Source: Anastatus disparis (Eukaryota; Arthropoda; Insecta; Hymenoptera; Eupelmidae). From it: a stretch of DNA of 64,000 nt. The notes below the pieces were generated by a model. The model saw only the letters and a program-made list of their open reading frames with translations. It was not told where the DNA came from and ran no database searches. This document shows positions 10,333-18,848 of this stretch, piece after piece. The stretch covers positions 3,042,501-3,106,500 of the forward strand of contig JAFFSR010000353.1 in NCBI GenBank assembly GCA_017163975.1, read 5' to 3'. A program made the position numbers and the translations under genes. The stretch's first letter is position 1. Every line of letters begins with the position of its first letter.

Positions 10333-10840
10333 GCAAAATAGTCAAAGCCCTTTCTATACCTGCCAGCATTGATTGAACTATCTTTTTCAATCATCAAAAA
10401 ACCATACTTATCATCGGTCCAACATCGTGAACATAGGCTTTTAAATTGTGCATAAGTCATGTCCGAATTTAAGTGATCATCGTACAAATGTCTTAAGTTG
10501 ATATCATCTTGTCAAAAATTATTAATAAATTTACATTGTCTCTTACAAGATGTTTCGGTACATGAGCATAAGATTGACAGAGATAGAAACAGTCAACGTT
10601 TTTATGTCTCCCCATACAGGAAAATGCTTTTACATTGTCCTGTTTCTCACAAGCTATGTCGTCGAATACCATTATGGAATTAGATAAGGCATAAGTTTTA
10701 CCGCAGTTTAATGGCCTGCAAAATATGGCTCGAATACTATCCGGAAGTAAGCCTCCATGCCTCTTTGTCTTTTTTTTCTGCTTAACTATCGAGTCAAAAT
10801 TCACGATTAAAAGTTTAACTAAATGTTCTTTAAAATTCAT
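10312..10840 (-). pseudogene. Maverick DNA-packaging ATPase (FtsK/HerA, A32-like)
   Basis: Packaging NTPase of Maverick virions. From ATG 10840 the protein shows a degenerate Walker A (RPLNCGKT, first Gly replaced), then almost at once the Walker B strand IMVFDDIACE and the sensor-like region FYLCQSYAHVPKHLVRDNVNLLIIF. In related ATPases dozens of residues separate Walker A and B; here they are only a few residues apart, so an internal deletion is likely. A frameshift near 10510 moves the C-terminal part (LYDDHLNSDMTYAQFKSLC...) to another frame, ending near 10312. The gene is divergent from the PLA2-like gene. Confidence 0.85.
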
Positions 10841-10866
10841 GTTGATGCTATTAAATCTCAAACAAG

Positions 10867-10914
10867 AGTGATCAATTCAGTATAAATAGAGGCCTTATAT
10901 ACTTTCACATCAGT
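10867..10914. promoter_or_regulatory. Compact divergent promoter
   Basis: Two back-to-back core promoters share about 45 bp. On the plus strand TATAAATAG starts at 10881 with TCAGT (A at 10912), 31 bp apart, toward the PLA2-like gene. On the minus strand TATATAAGG starts at 10901 with TCACT (A at 10869), 32 bp apart, toward the ATPase. The spacing matches the metazoan TATA-Inr rule. Confidence 0.5.
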
Positions 10915-10969
10915 CTTCACTTAACCTTCATAAGGTGATGATCGTACATTATCAACAATGACAACGTGG

Positions 10970-11098
10970 TCGAGGTTTTCTCAATACAATCATTAACAGT
11001 CTTCCATTCAAACTTCATATTTCAGGATATCAATACTGCGGACCAGGTACGAAATTAGCTAAACGACTAGCTCGAGGTGACCCAGGAATCAATTGTAA
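10970..11098 (+). pseudogene. PLA2-like Maverick protein, N-terminal fragment
   Basis: In one frame the sequence reads FLNTIINSLPFKLHISGY, then the YCGPG calcium-loop motif and RLARGDPGIN, the signature of parvovirus-type phospholipase A2 domains that also occur in insect Mavericks. An upstream ATG (about 10957) is in a different frame, so the start is frameshifted. Homology ends right after GIN (about 11096) and foreign sequence follows. The catalytic His-Asp region that should come next is not found; the rest of the protein resumes near 12645. In virions such domains act on membranes during entry; here the gene is broken. Confidence 0.75.
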
Positions 11099-11647
11099 CG
11101 TTTGGCCTATTTGCCTCGATTAGATCTTCATGTCGTAGGCGTCAGACTTTTAGAGGGCACTGCAGATGGTTGATTCTGGAAGTCCAAAGTTCAAACTTAC
11201 ATACTAAACTAACCTAACCTTATTAAATTAATAAAATTAATAATAAGAAAAATAAAGAAATAAATTAAAAGAAATTAATCTTCATCAAATATTTGAAAAG
11301 AATAAAATATGAATGATCAAGAAAAGAAATAATATTAATTGAAAGAATTAATCATAAATAAATGATACAAAGCTAACCTAGCCTTACGTACTAAGTGATA
11401 ATGTTCGTAAGAGGAAGCAGGATGGGTACTACGGACTGGTGATTAAGTTTGAACACGATAATTTGGGTTTAGACTTAAGGTAGTTGTCGACCCATTTCAT
11501 CATAAAAAAATTATTTATTATAAAATGCGTTAAAATTTGGTTTACAACTTTAATATAACTTCATAAATAAATAATTAAATTTTTGGGACGATTGACGGTT
11601 CCATAATTATAATATATTATTTTAAATTTGTACTTTTAATGATATTT
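11079..11647 (+). repeat. Direct duplication, copy B (partner 1-571)
   Basis: Same sequence as the window start, including the PLA2 breakpoint and the left arm of the TTAA MITE. Copy B continues into the right MITE arm, whereas copy A is cut by Penelope sequence. Confidence 0.85.
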
Positions 11648-11812
11648 ATTATATAAAATGAAAATTTCAAAGTTTTATATCTTACTTTTGAAACCGCTGG
11701 GCGTTATAAAATTTTAACTACTTATTTCTTAAATTATATTAAAGTTGTGAACTAAATTTCAAAGGATTTTATAATAAACAGGTTTTTATGATGTGAGGTG
11801 TCGACAACTACC
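11479..11812. mobile_element. TTAA-flanked MITE
   Basis: TTAA (11475-11478) GGTAGTTGTCGAC ... GTCGACAACTACC TTAA (11813-11816). The first ~90 bp of each end are imperfect inverted copies. No coding capacity. The ends resemble those of the element at 42880-43533, so both belong to one AGGTAGT-type family. Confidence 0.75.
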
Positions 11813-11816
11813 TTAA

Positions 11817-12632
11817 ACTATCTTTTTCTTTTATATTTATTAATAAAAACAAAAAGAATAACAAAATAATTACAACGCCGATTAAATAATAATACTGACT
11901 AACAAAAGGAAATTATAATTTTTATGTAAATATGTTTCGTACGTTTAAACAGAAAAGAAAAATCTTTAGTTGTATTCTTGACCGCTAGGTGGCGCTAGCT
12001 CGTATTTATCGGTTTATCGACGAAGTTCGGCGCGGTCGGTAACGGAGCCAGGTAAGGTAATACAGGGAAAACTAGGAAGGTAACCCTCTAAACCATAAGT
12101 GGAAAAGAGGGGGAAGATTTTTGGTCAAAGACCAACAGAGGAGTCTACCTCGACCAGCGGTGGTGGGGGTAGTAACTAGGAGTCAGTGTCGGGCAATCCC
12201 ACCCTTACATAGCTGGAGACAGGAGTATAGGTAAGGGTAACTCCCACTGTGTCGAGCAATCCCACTCTTACACAGAGGAAGAGGAGAGAGTCTGAATGCT
12301 GGCTCAGCAGCTTGCTTATATATGTTACGGAGCTCGCTATTCTCATTGCGGGAGTAGCGCCTCGTAGTGGCTGAGCGCAAGTACTGCGTCTAGCGCGATT
12401 TTTGAATCGTCGCACAATCTTCTTGACAAGGCTTGTAAAGAGCACGATGTAGCTCACGATTAAAAACATTTGTGTAATCTGTTAATTATTTTCGTCTGTT
12501 ACTTGATGTCTGTTAAATCAACAGACACAAGTATGTTAATTTAGAATGTATATTACATTTTTCACGAATAATTTGTCTGTTAAAGTAACAGACATTTTTG
12601 TCTGTAAATAGTTTTTAACAGACGTGTCTGTT
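11817..12632. other. Foreign insert inside the PLA2 gene, no gene seen
   Basis: This is a mostly GC-richer block (about 11970-12420) of unknown origin. A ~60-bp segment containing gtgtcgRgcaatcccac is partly duplicated at 12186 and 12249. From 12476 to 12632 the motif TCTGTTA or its complement TAACAGA recurs about ten times and can form several small hairpins. Open frames here (for example 12176-12469 minus) have no recognisable protein. Confidence 0.5.
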
Positions 12633-12633
12633 A

Positions 12634-13112
12634 ATATTTCTAACCGTGCTTATTCGCAAAACCGCGAGAACATGAAAGCAAGAAACACTGCAGACAAAGT
12701 GTTGGCAGAGAAAGCTTGGCAGCGAGTGAAATCAAAGGACGCATCAATAGGAGAGAAAGCAGCTGCTTTTGCTGTTTTATCAGCATTGAAGGGTGCACGT
12801 ATAGTGCAGGTGGTAAGGAAAACGTTAAGATTCCACGCAAACTACCGATTTCAAAGAAAGTTGGAGGATTCTTACCATTTCTCATACCGCTATTTGCTGG
12901 TTTAAGTGCAGTTAGTGGTATTGCAGGCGGTGCTGCTGGTATAACTAAAACAGTCAACGATTCTAAATCTACCAATTCGCAATTGGAGGAGATTAAAAGA
13001 CATAATAAGAAAATGGAAGAAATAGCTCTCGGTAAAGGGGTTTATTTACAGTCAAGTAAGAGTGGACTCAGGCTTCGTCTTAAGCCTTACCATGGTAGAA
13101 GTTTAAAAAAAA
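12634..13112 (+). pseudogene. PLA2-like Maverick protein, C-terminal part
   Basis: The frame resumes with AYSQNRENMKARN and DKVLAEKAWQRVKSKDASIGEKAAAFAV, which directly follows the PLA2 domain in related Mavericks. After a frameshift near 12800 a second frame gives a hydrophobic, membrane-like segment (GGFLPFLIPLFAGLSAVSGI and on), then a helix QLEEIKRHNKKMEEIALGKG. The C-terminal basic tail overlaps the protease start. The catalytic His-Asp of the PLA2 domain is absent from both sides of the insertion. Confidence 0.7.
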
Positions 13113-13482
13113 ATGATCAACGAAGTAAGGTCACCCGAGAGAGCTCTTACTGACGCTGACATCATAAAGTATGCGAGAATTTTTAAATTTCCAAACTTTC
13201 GAGTATGTATGCGAAATGCATTACCAAAAAGTGGTCCTCGTTATCGTGAATCAGCCATCGTTAATCTCGATGACGCAGATTGACCAGGAACTCATTGGGT
13301 AGCTTATCGAAAACAAGGGAATAGCGTAGTCTACTTCAATTGTTTTGGAGATCTTCAGTCACCTTTAGATTTAATGTTCTACTTGAATGTCGATGAAATC
13401 AGGTACAATCAGCAAAGATATCAAGACTTCAATACATTCAACTGCGGTCATCTTTGCCTAAAATTCTTAAGCAGAGCACTTA
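13113..13482 (+). pseudogene. Maverick adenain-like (ULP1-type) cysteine protease
   Basis: Maturation protease of Maverick capsids. ATG 13113 opens MINEVRSPERALTDADIIKYA. The catalytic His lies in GTHWVAY, an acidic-position strand reads VVYFNCFG (Asn where the family usually has Asp), and the Cys is in NCGHLCLKFL. An in-frame TGA interrupts it at 13281-13283. A palindromic MITE (13483-14175) is inserted in the last codons. After it the frame would reach a TAA within three codons, inside the TATA box of the next gene. Confidence 0.87.
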
Positions 13483-14175
13483 CCAGGCGAGTGTCTGAGT
13501 TGCAGGTCACAGATTTTGATAAAACTTCAGGATAAGTATTTAGGTACCAAAATATGAGTAAAGCCACAGCGGTACGGTCTAACGCTTCGAAAAAGTGAAG
13601 TTATGGACGGTCATAGTCTTATTTTCAGAAAAATATGAAAAAAGAACTCCTAATTGAAGTATAAATAATTCTGTCTAGAAATGTCTTTAATAAATCCACA
13701 ATAACTGAAATGAAAGCAGAGAAAGCCGGCTTTAATTTGCTGATTTACGAATTGAAAAATAATAATTAGAACTAAAGGTATGCTTGTTTAAAGTTGAGCA
13801 GTAAGAGAGTACCAAAAATAGTCTAAATTTTGAAGGATGGTGATTTTTAGTACTCTTTTGATGCTTAACTTTAAAAAAGCATAACTTTAGTTTTAATTAT
13901 TATTTTTCAATTCGGAAATTAACAAAAGCCGGCTTTCTCTGCTTTCATTTTAGTTATTGTGGATTTATTAAAGACATTTCTAGACAAAATTATTTACACT
14001 TCAATAAGGACTTCTTTTTTCATATTTTTCAGAAAATAAGACTATAATTGTCCATAACTTCAGTTTTTCGAAGCGTTAGACCATATTGCTGTGGCTTTAT
14101 TCATATTTTGGTACCTTGATACATATCTCAAAGTTTCATCAAGATCTGTGACCCGAAACTCAGACACTCTCTTGG
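13483..14175. mobile_element. Palindromic MITE with TTA target duplication, copy 1
   Basis: The left end CCAGGCGAGTGTCTGAG and the right end CTCAGACACTCTCTTGG are inverted repeats that extend through nearly the whole 693-bp element. TTA flanks both sides (13480-13482, 14176-14178), as in PIF/Harbinger-like insertions. A second copy at 56821-57517 has the same ends and the same TTA target. No coding capacity. Confidence 0.88.
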
Positions 14176-14181
14176 TTAGTA

Positions 14182-14215
14182 TATAAAGACATATGTGTGT
14201 GAATATTAACTCATT
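14182..14215 (+). promoter_or_regulatory. TATA/initiator of the minor capsid gene
   Basis: TATAAAG (14182-14188) and TCATT (A at 14213) are 31 bp apart, 21 bases before ATG 14234. The protease stop codon lies inside this TATA box, just beyond the MITE. Confidence 0.5.
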
Positions 14216-14233
14216 CTAAGTTTAACAGTCATT

Positions 14234-14920
14234 ATGGAAGATTCATTGACGTTAAGTCTTTCGGATACGTCATCCATACTTGAGGCACAATATTTTCTAC
14301 CTATTGAACTTTCTCCCGATAAAAATTATGTTTTTGGTTTAGTTGCTTCCATGACCTTCAATTCAATACCTAATATTGATGAGGGTAGCAATCTATTCCA
14401 TGTTGGTAAAAAAGAAATTACTTTACCGACAGGTAGTTACGAGATCGAGGACATAGAGAATTATTTTAGCGAGACGCTCGCGAGCGAAAATATCTCAATT
14501 AAGATAAAATCTAACAATAATACTCTTCGCAGCGAAATCAAATGCAATCGTCCTATTAATTTTCGATCGAAAAATTCCATAGGACCTCTATTAGGGTTCG
14601 CTAAACGTCTTCTAGAAGCAGACGTCACTCACAGTTTGGATTTATCAGTAGCCATCTTGAAGGTCAACGCTCTACAAATAGAGTGTGACATCACCTTCGG
14701 TGGGTATATAAACGGTCAGCGAGTGCATACGATACACGAGTTCTTCCCAGCAGTACCACCAGGATATAAGATCATCGGAGTTCCTTCACTGGTCATTTAC
14801 CTTCCAATCATCGTCAAGAGCATAGATCACATTCAAGTGCGCATAGTCGATCAAGACGGACAACTTGTTAATTCTCGAGGAAAAATTATTAGCATCAGAT
14901 TACATCTTAAACAAGCGTGA
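14234..14920 (+). CDS. Maverick minor capsid (penton-like) protein
   Basis: An uninterrupted 228-codon frame starts at ATG 14234. It has a strand-rich N-terminal half (EAQYFLPIELSPDKNYVFGL, ITLPTGSYEIEDIE) and the highly conserved C-terminal signature HEFFPAVPPGYKI ... VIYLPIIVKSIDHIQVRIVDQDG. This is the protein interpreted in the literature as the Polinton minor capsid (single jelly-roll penton). The frame is intact and complete, in contrast to the polymerase half. It lies 59 bases after a MITE that broke the protease and has its own TATA box. Confidence 0.9.
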   Translation: MEDSLTLSLSDTSSILEAQYFLPIELSPDKNYVFGLVASMTFNSIPNIDEGSNLFHVGKKEITLPTGSYEIEDIENYFSETLASENISIKIKSNNNTLRSEIKCNRPINFRSKNSIGPLLGFAKRLLEADVTHSLDLSVAILKVNALQIECDITFGGYINGQRVHTIHEFFPAVPPGYKIIGVPSLVIYLPIIVKSIDHIQVRIVDQDGQLVNSRGKIISIRLHLKQA

Positions 14921-14955
14921 TGGGAATTGTATTTAATTCCAAAGTTGGAAAAGGC

Positions 14956-14991
14956 TATAAAAGCAAATCAAGATGGAGACCGACCATCAGT
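14956..14991 (+). promoter_or_regulatory. TATA/initiator upstream of the major capsid gene
   Basis: TATAAAAG (14956) and TCAGT (A at 14989) are 33 bp apart, giving a ~120-base leader to ATG 15109. The sequence ttgtttacag|aaaa just before the ATG looks like a splice acceptor, so the leader may contain an intron. Confidence 0.45.
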
Positions 14992-15108
14992 CGTCCAAGA
15001 GCAGACCAAGCGTCAACACGGCAAAACATACAGTTTCTAAGGAGGCTCGGCCTTCGTATCGTCCCTGGTGGAAAATAACTTGTTTATTCTTTTGTTGTTT
15101 ACAGAAAA

Positions 15109-16281
15109 ATGGAAGAAATTCTAAACATAAACTCAGCTGTAACGTATGACGAATCTATTGAATATTACGAGATTCATGCTCATCAATCATACTCAGCATC
15201 CAACTTCAACAACAGTGATGAGATTTGTATAGCCATTCAACATCAAGATTTGTGTCTTCTACCATCACGCAGTCCGCTACATATTGGTGGTTCACTAGTG
15301 AAAGCCGATGGAGCTGCTGTAACTAATACTAAATTAGTCAACAACGTCATCTGTCATATGTTTGAGGAAATATGCTACGAGATCAACGCAGTAGAAATCG
15401 ATAAGTGTAAAAATGTAGGTTTGACTACTCTAATGAAAGGTTGGGTTTTGCTCAATCGCAGTCAAAACTTGATTATTGAGAACACAGGATGGCTCGATGT
15501 CTAAGAAACACAGCAGTTGACTTACAATGCAGGTTACAACGTGAAACACGAGTTCATTCTAATGAGATCGAGAAATGATTTAAACGCTGTCGTACAAACA
15601 GCAACATACCCTGCTCGAGCTAACGCGTTTGAGAATTTCAAGATTGAATTGGATGAAATAGAGTGGCTCATGCCTTACGTAGTGGTATCAAGTACGTACA
15701 AGATTCAACTATTAAATCATGTTGAGAAGGATAAACCGATCGATATGAGTTTTCGTAGTTGGGATTGGTACGAGTATCCACTACTTCCCTCAACATCCAT
15801 GCATGTTTGGACCGTCAAAACTTCTAATCAGCTGGAAAAGCCACGATTCGTAATACTAGGTTTTCAAATGAATCGAAAAAGTCAGAGAACTATCAACGCG
15901 AGTCACTTTGATCATTGCAATATCAGTAATGTAAAGCTGTTTCTCAATTCTCAATACTATCCGTATGGAAATCTTAATTTAGATATCCCTCATAATCAAT
16001 ACGCAATGCTATACGATATGTACGCCAACTTTCAAAGCGCTTACTATTTTAAAGATATCGAGCCTATGCTAAAAAAGCAACATTTTATTGAGTACTTACC
16101 TTTAATCGTGGTCGATTGTCCTGGACAAAACCAATCGTTGAAGAGTGCCCCTGTGGATGTTCGACTGGATTTCGAATCGAGAAGTAACTTTCCAGCTGGA
16201 ACTTCTGCTTACTGCTCAATCATACACAATCGTGTAGTTCAGTACAGCGCCGCGAGCGGTAACGTACGAAAACTTGTGTGA
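15109..16281 (+). pseudogene. Maverick major capsid protein (double jelly-roll)
   Basis: The frame from ATG 15109 (MEEILNINSAVTYDESIEYYE) to TGA at 16279-16281 is a single frame broken only by one TAA at 15502-15504. Recognisable stretches include ICIAIQHQDLCLLPSR, GLTTLMKGWV, KHEFILMRSRNDLNAV, EYPLLPSTSMHVWTVKTSNQ and SQYYPYGNLNLDI. Related proteins have some 20-30 extra residues between YNAGY and KHEFIL, so an in-frame deletion is likely there. Otherwise it is well preserved. It is the main virion shell protein by family knowledge. Confidence 0.9.
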
Positions 16282-16290
16282 GGGAATCAT

Positions 16291-16326
16291 TATAAAAAGC
16301 TGACTCGTCAGTAAGAGTCTCTCATT
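16291..16326 (+). promoter_or_regulatory. TATA/initiator with 7-base leader
   Basis: TATAAAAAG (16291) and TCATTC (A at 16324) are 33 bp apart, and ATG 16331 follows after only 7 bases. Confidence 0.5.
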
Positions 16327-16330
16327 CAGG

Positions 16331-16831
16331 ATGGAGTACTTGGTAGATATGCAAGGCTTCAAACAGCCAAGTAACGACTACATTCTCAAAGAATTGGTTA
16401 TAGTTCCTCTCAAAGAAGATTCCGACCCTGTTGTACTCTTATTCAAAAAGCCTTATCCTTGGCGTCGACTATCGGATAAATATAAGGGAGAAAACATATG
16501 GTTAGAAGAGCATTACCATGGACTATCTTGGGATTCAGGAAATATTTCCTACACGGATGTAGTAAAATTACTTAGAGAGGCATTACACAATGCGAGTAAA
16601 GTCTTGGTTATGGGCTCCATCAAGAAAGCATGGTTAGAACGCTTTAAGTTCAAAGTTTATGATGTAGCAGAAATGGGTTTTCCACCGCTAGACAAGATCA
16701 AACTTGTCACGGTTTGTCCGCATCATAATGGAGTATACAGAGCTAGTTGTGCGCTTCACAACGTAAGACTTATGAAAAATTCCTCACTGAGGGTATTTCC
16801 GAGAAAATGGAGTGTGATGATCTATAAATAA
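16331..16831 (+). CDS. Maverick hypothetical protein downstream of capsid
   Basis: An intact 166-codon frame starts at ATG 16331 (MEYLVDMQGFKQPSNDYILKE). It includes VVLLFKKPYPWRRLSDKY, HGLSWDSGN, VKLLREALHNASKVLVMGSIKKAWLE and VTVCPHHNGVYRASCALHN. I recognise the type as a protein that recurs in insect Mavericks, but its function is unknown to me. The alternating strand/helix pattern with conserved Asp and His could suggest an exonuclease-like fold, which is only a guess. Its final codons (Tyr-Lys-stop) form the TATA box of the next ORF. Confidence 0.7.
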   Translation: MEYLVDMQGFKQPSNDYILKELVIVPLKEDSDPVVLLFKKPYPWRRLSDKYKGENIWLEEHYHGLSWDSGNISYTDVVKLLREALHNASKVLVMGSIKKAWLERFKFKVYDVAEMGFPPLDKIKLVTVCPHHNGVYRASCALHNVRLMKNSSLRVFPRKWSVMIYK

Positions 16832-16858
16832 CAGATACTTTTCGATTTTAGATTTATT
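16823..16858 (+). promoter_or_regulatory. TATA embedded in a stop codon, with 8-base leader
   Basis: TATAAATA (16823) overlaps the TAA stop of the preceding gene. TTATT with A at 16856 is 33 bp away and ATG 16864 is 8 bases further. Confidence 0.45.
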
Positions 16859-16863
16859 CCAAA

Positions 16864-17055
16864 ATGGGACAGGCTTCAACAAGCATGGGAGGATATAACT
16901 CCTCTGATCAAAATTGCTCGGAGTATACACCGCTTCTTTCCGATAAAAGAAAGAATAATGTAAACTGGAAAGAATATTTAGATAAAAAATATTCCAGTTG
17001 TACACAATCCTCATCGAAAACAGAATCATCGAATATTAAATATAAAAAATTATAA
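16864..17055 (+). CDS. Small hypothetical ORF at Maverick right side
   Basis: A 63-codon frame (MGQASTSMGGYNSSDQN...YTPLLSD...) is rich in Ser, Asn and Lys. The N-terminal MGQ/Gly-2 could allow myristoylation, and YTPLL looks like a short sorting-type motif, but these are weak cues. Support comes mainly from the TATA/initiator placed exactly as for the gene before it. No family recognised. Confidence 0.4.
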   Translation: MGQASTSMGGYNSSDQNCSEYTPLLSDKRKNNVNWKEYLDKKYSSCTQSSSKTESSNIKYKKL

Positions 17056-17161
17056 TATTCAATATTCAGAATAGTAGATATTGATATCACCGATTTCGGC
17101 GCTCTATAATTTATTAAAAATTATTAATTAATAATTAAAATATTTAAATAAAAAATATCCG

Positions 17162-17690
17162 GATCCCGGCATATTCCCTAACTTATTGGCGCGCTAGAAA
17201 TTCACGCTGCGTTAGAAATGCAAGTGTGCCAGTAATGCAAGGGGGAGGTGCGCCAACAAGGGTGAACCACCTTCGGTTATTGGGTTACGCGGCCCAGCTT
17301 GGGTAACCTGGCCCGGGTTACCCTAATCCGGCCCAGCTTGAATGACCCAGAAATGCTATGCCGGTTCTGGCGCACTGCGCTGGAACTGGCATAGCTTATC
17401 TACTAATAAAATAAAAGAGAATCAGTAATAAACTTATTCTCTCTCTAGTTTAAACCATTATAATATAAGTATAGACGATTCACTTAAAACATTGTCTCTT
17501 TCTATCTTGCACGTCGGCGCGGTGAAGTTATACCGGCGTGCAAGATGGAAATTAATAAGAATATATGTACGCGCTTAGATGTGCGCCGATACACGTCTAT
17601 AAAGTGACGTGCGCTAGCACACATCCAAGCGCACCTGTAATAGTATCATATAGAATATATAAAGGTATCCCTTCTACTTAGCGGTAGGGG
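17162..17690. repeat. GC-rich cluster of hairpins
   Basis: At least three strong inverted repeats lie in 500 bp of a locally GC-rich stretch: 17355-17395 (GCTATGCCGGTTCTGGCGCA and its near-complement), 17501-17549 (17-bp stem around CTTGCACGTCGG) and 17571-17633 (stem around GCGCTTAGATGTG). A gggtaacc/ggttaccc pair is at about 17302-17324, and the phrase cggcccagcttg occurs twice (about 17290, 17329). No coding frame. A TATA-like tatataaag at about 17655 and an AATAAA at about 17776 would fit an LTR, but no LTR ends can be shown. Confidence 0.5.
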
Positions 17691-17944
17691 AGAATTGCGG
17701 CCACGGCGGCTCGATCGACGCTTAAGCAGATCGAAGCTGGATCATTGTACGGCACTCTTTGACCTGCTTTCTTCAAATAAAGAATAATTTAAATCTAATA
17801 AGTCGTACTCTTGTGTTCTTTGTTTCGTAAATTTCTACAGGTTCGCAAGGAGTAAGGTATAAAATCCCAACTCTGTACCGGTAGTAGAAATAACGAAACA
17901 TTATCACTTTTAACATTTGCTTATATTATTTCTTTGTAAAGAGG

Positions 17945-18345
17945 CCGCCGTATCTCTGTCCTTTTCTAATTAAAAAATTGACTTTTTTTCCCATAATTAG
18001 CAACTAGAGGCAAAAATAAAGAGATGGTTTCGATGTGTTTAATAAAATGTAATATTTTCTCTGATTAGGATAAATTAATTTTATCGCTTCGTTTTTAAGA
18101 AAAGTTGGAATAATTTAGAAAATTAAAAATTAATGTCAAATAATAGGATTTTCAAGTTATTCCAACTTCTCTTGAAAATAAAGCGGTGGAATTAAATTAT
18201 TCTTATCAGAGAAAATATTGTTTTCTATTATATGAATCGAAACTATCTCTTTATTTTTGCCTCGAGTTATTAGTTTTTATAAAAAAATAAATTTTAAACA
18301 GATTCAGTAAAACAGGTAACTGTGTCGGTATACGGCTGACTCTTA
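17945..18345 (+). repeat. Interspersed repeat family X, copy 1
   Basis: This copy begins CCGCCGTATCTCTGTCC and ends GTATACGGCTGACTCTTA. It matches 46779-47177 over the full ~400 bp and contains an internal inverted repeat built on AAGTTGGAATAA ... TTATTCCAACTT. Probably a non-autonomous DNA element; no target duplication is obvious. Confidence 0.75.
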
Positions 18346-18848
18346 ATGTAATAAATAAAGTTTATATTAAAGTTACAGTTTAAAGTAATAAAATAGTGTC
18401 AATAACGAGTTCTTTGATTAGTGTTAATAGTGTCAATATTTTAAGCTTTGTCTAAATAAATTTAAATGAGAAAAATTTAATTGTGTAATGCTCTCGATAA
18501 GACTGTAAGTCTTGAGAGTTTCTCGGCCTATAAGAGGCTACATAATACTAACACCTTAGATAAAGAGAGCCCGGAGTGAGTGCGGTATGAAGTTCGCACC
18601 ACAAACGGGTCTAAATTAAATAACTTTTCCTTCTTTCCTTTATTCCTTTTATATGTGCACTTTGTACAATCATTTTCAGGGGTAGGAAACGTATGTGAAG
18701 GTTACAAATTGTACATCAAATTAATTTGGATCCATATTCTACTCGTATGAGTATTTAGAAAGAAATATACACATACCTATAAGAATTAATAAATAATTAT
18801 TAAAGTTTGCGATGGTTCAAAGTCTTATTTGCCTAAAAAGGTAATTAA

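Noticed and set aside
1..17055. Integrated exogenous virus rather than transposon
   Set aside because: Gene content (integrase plus pPolB plus capsid) fits Maverick/Polinton, which are themselves virus-like. Nothing in the window requires a separate virus and the copy is inactive.
17640..17900. Solo LTR (TATA-like and AATAAA signals)
   Set aside because: No TG...CA ends, no target duplication and no second copy in the window; kept only as a remark.
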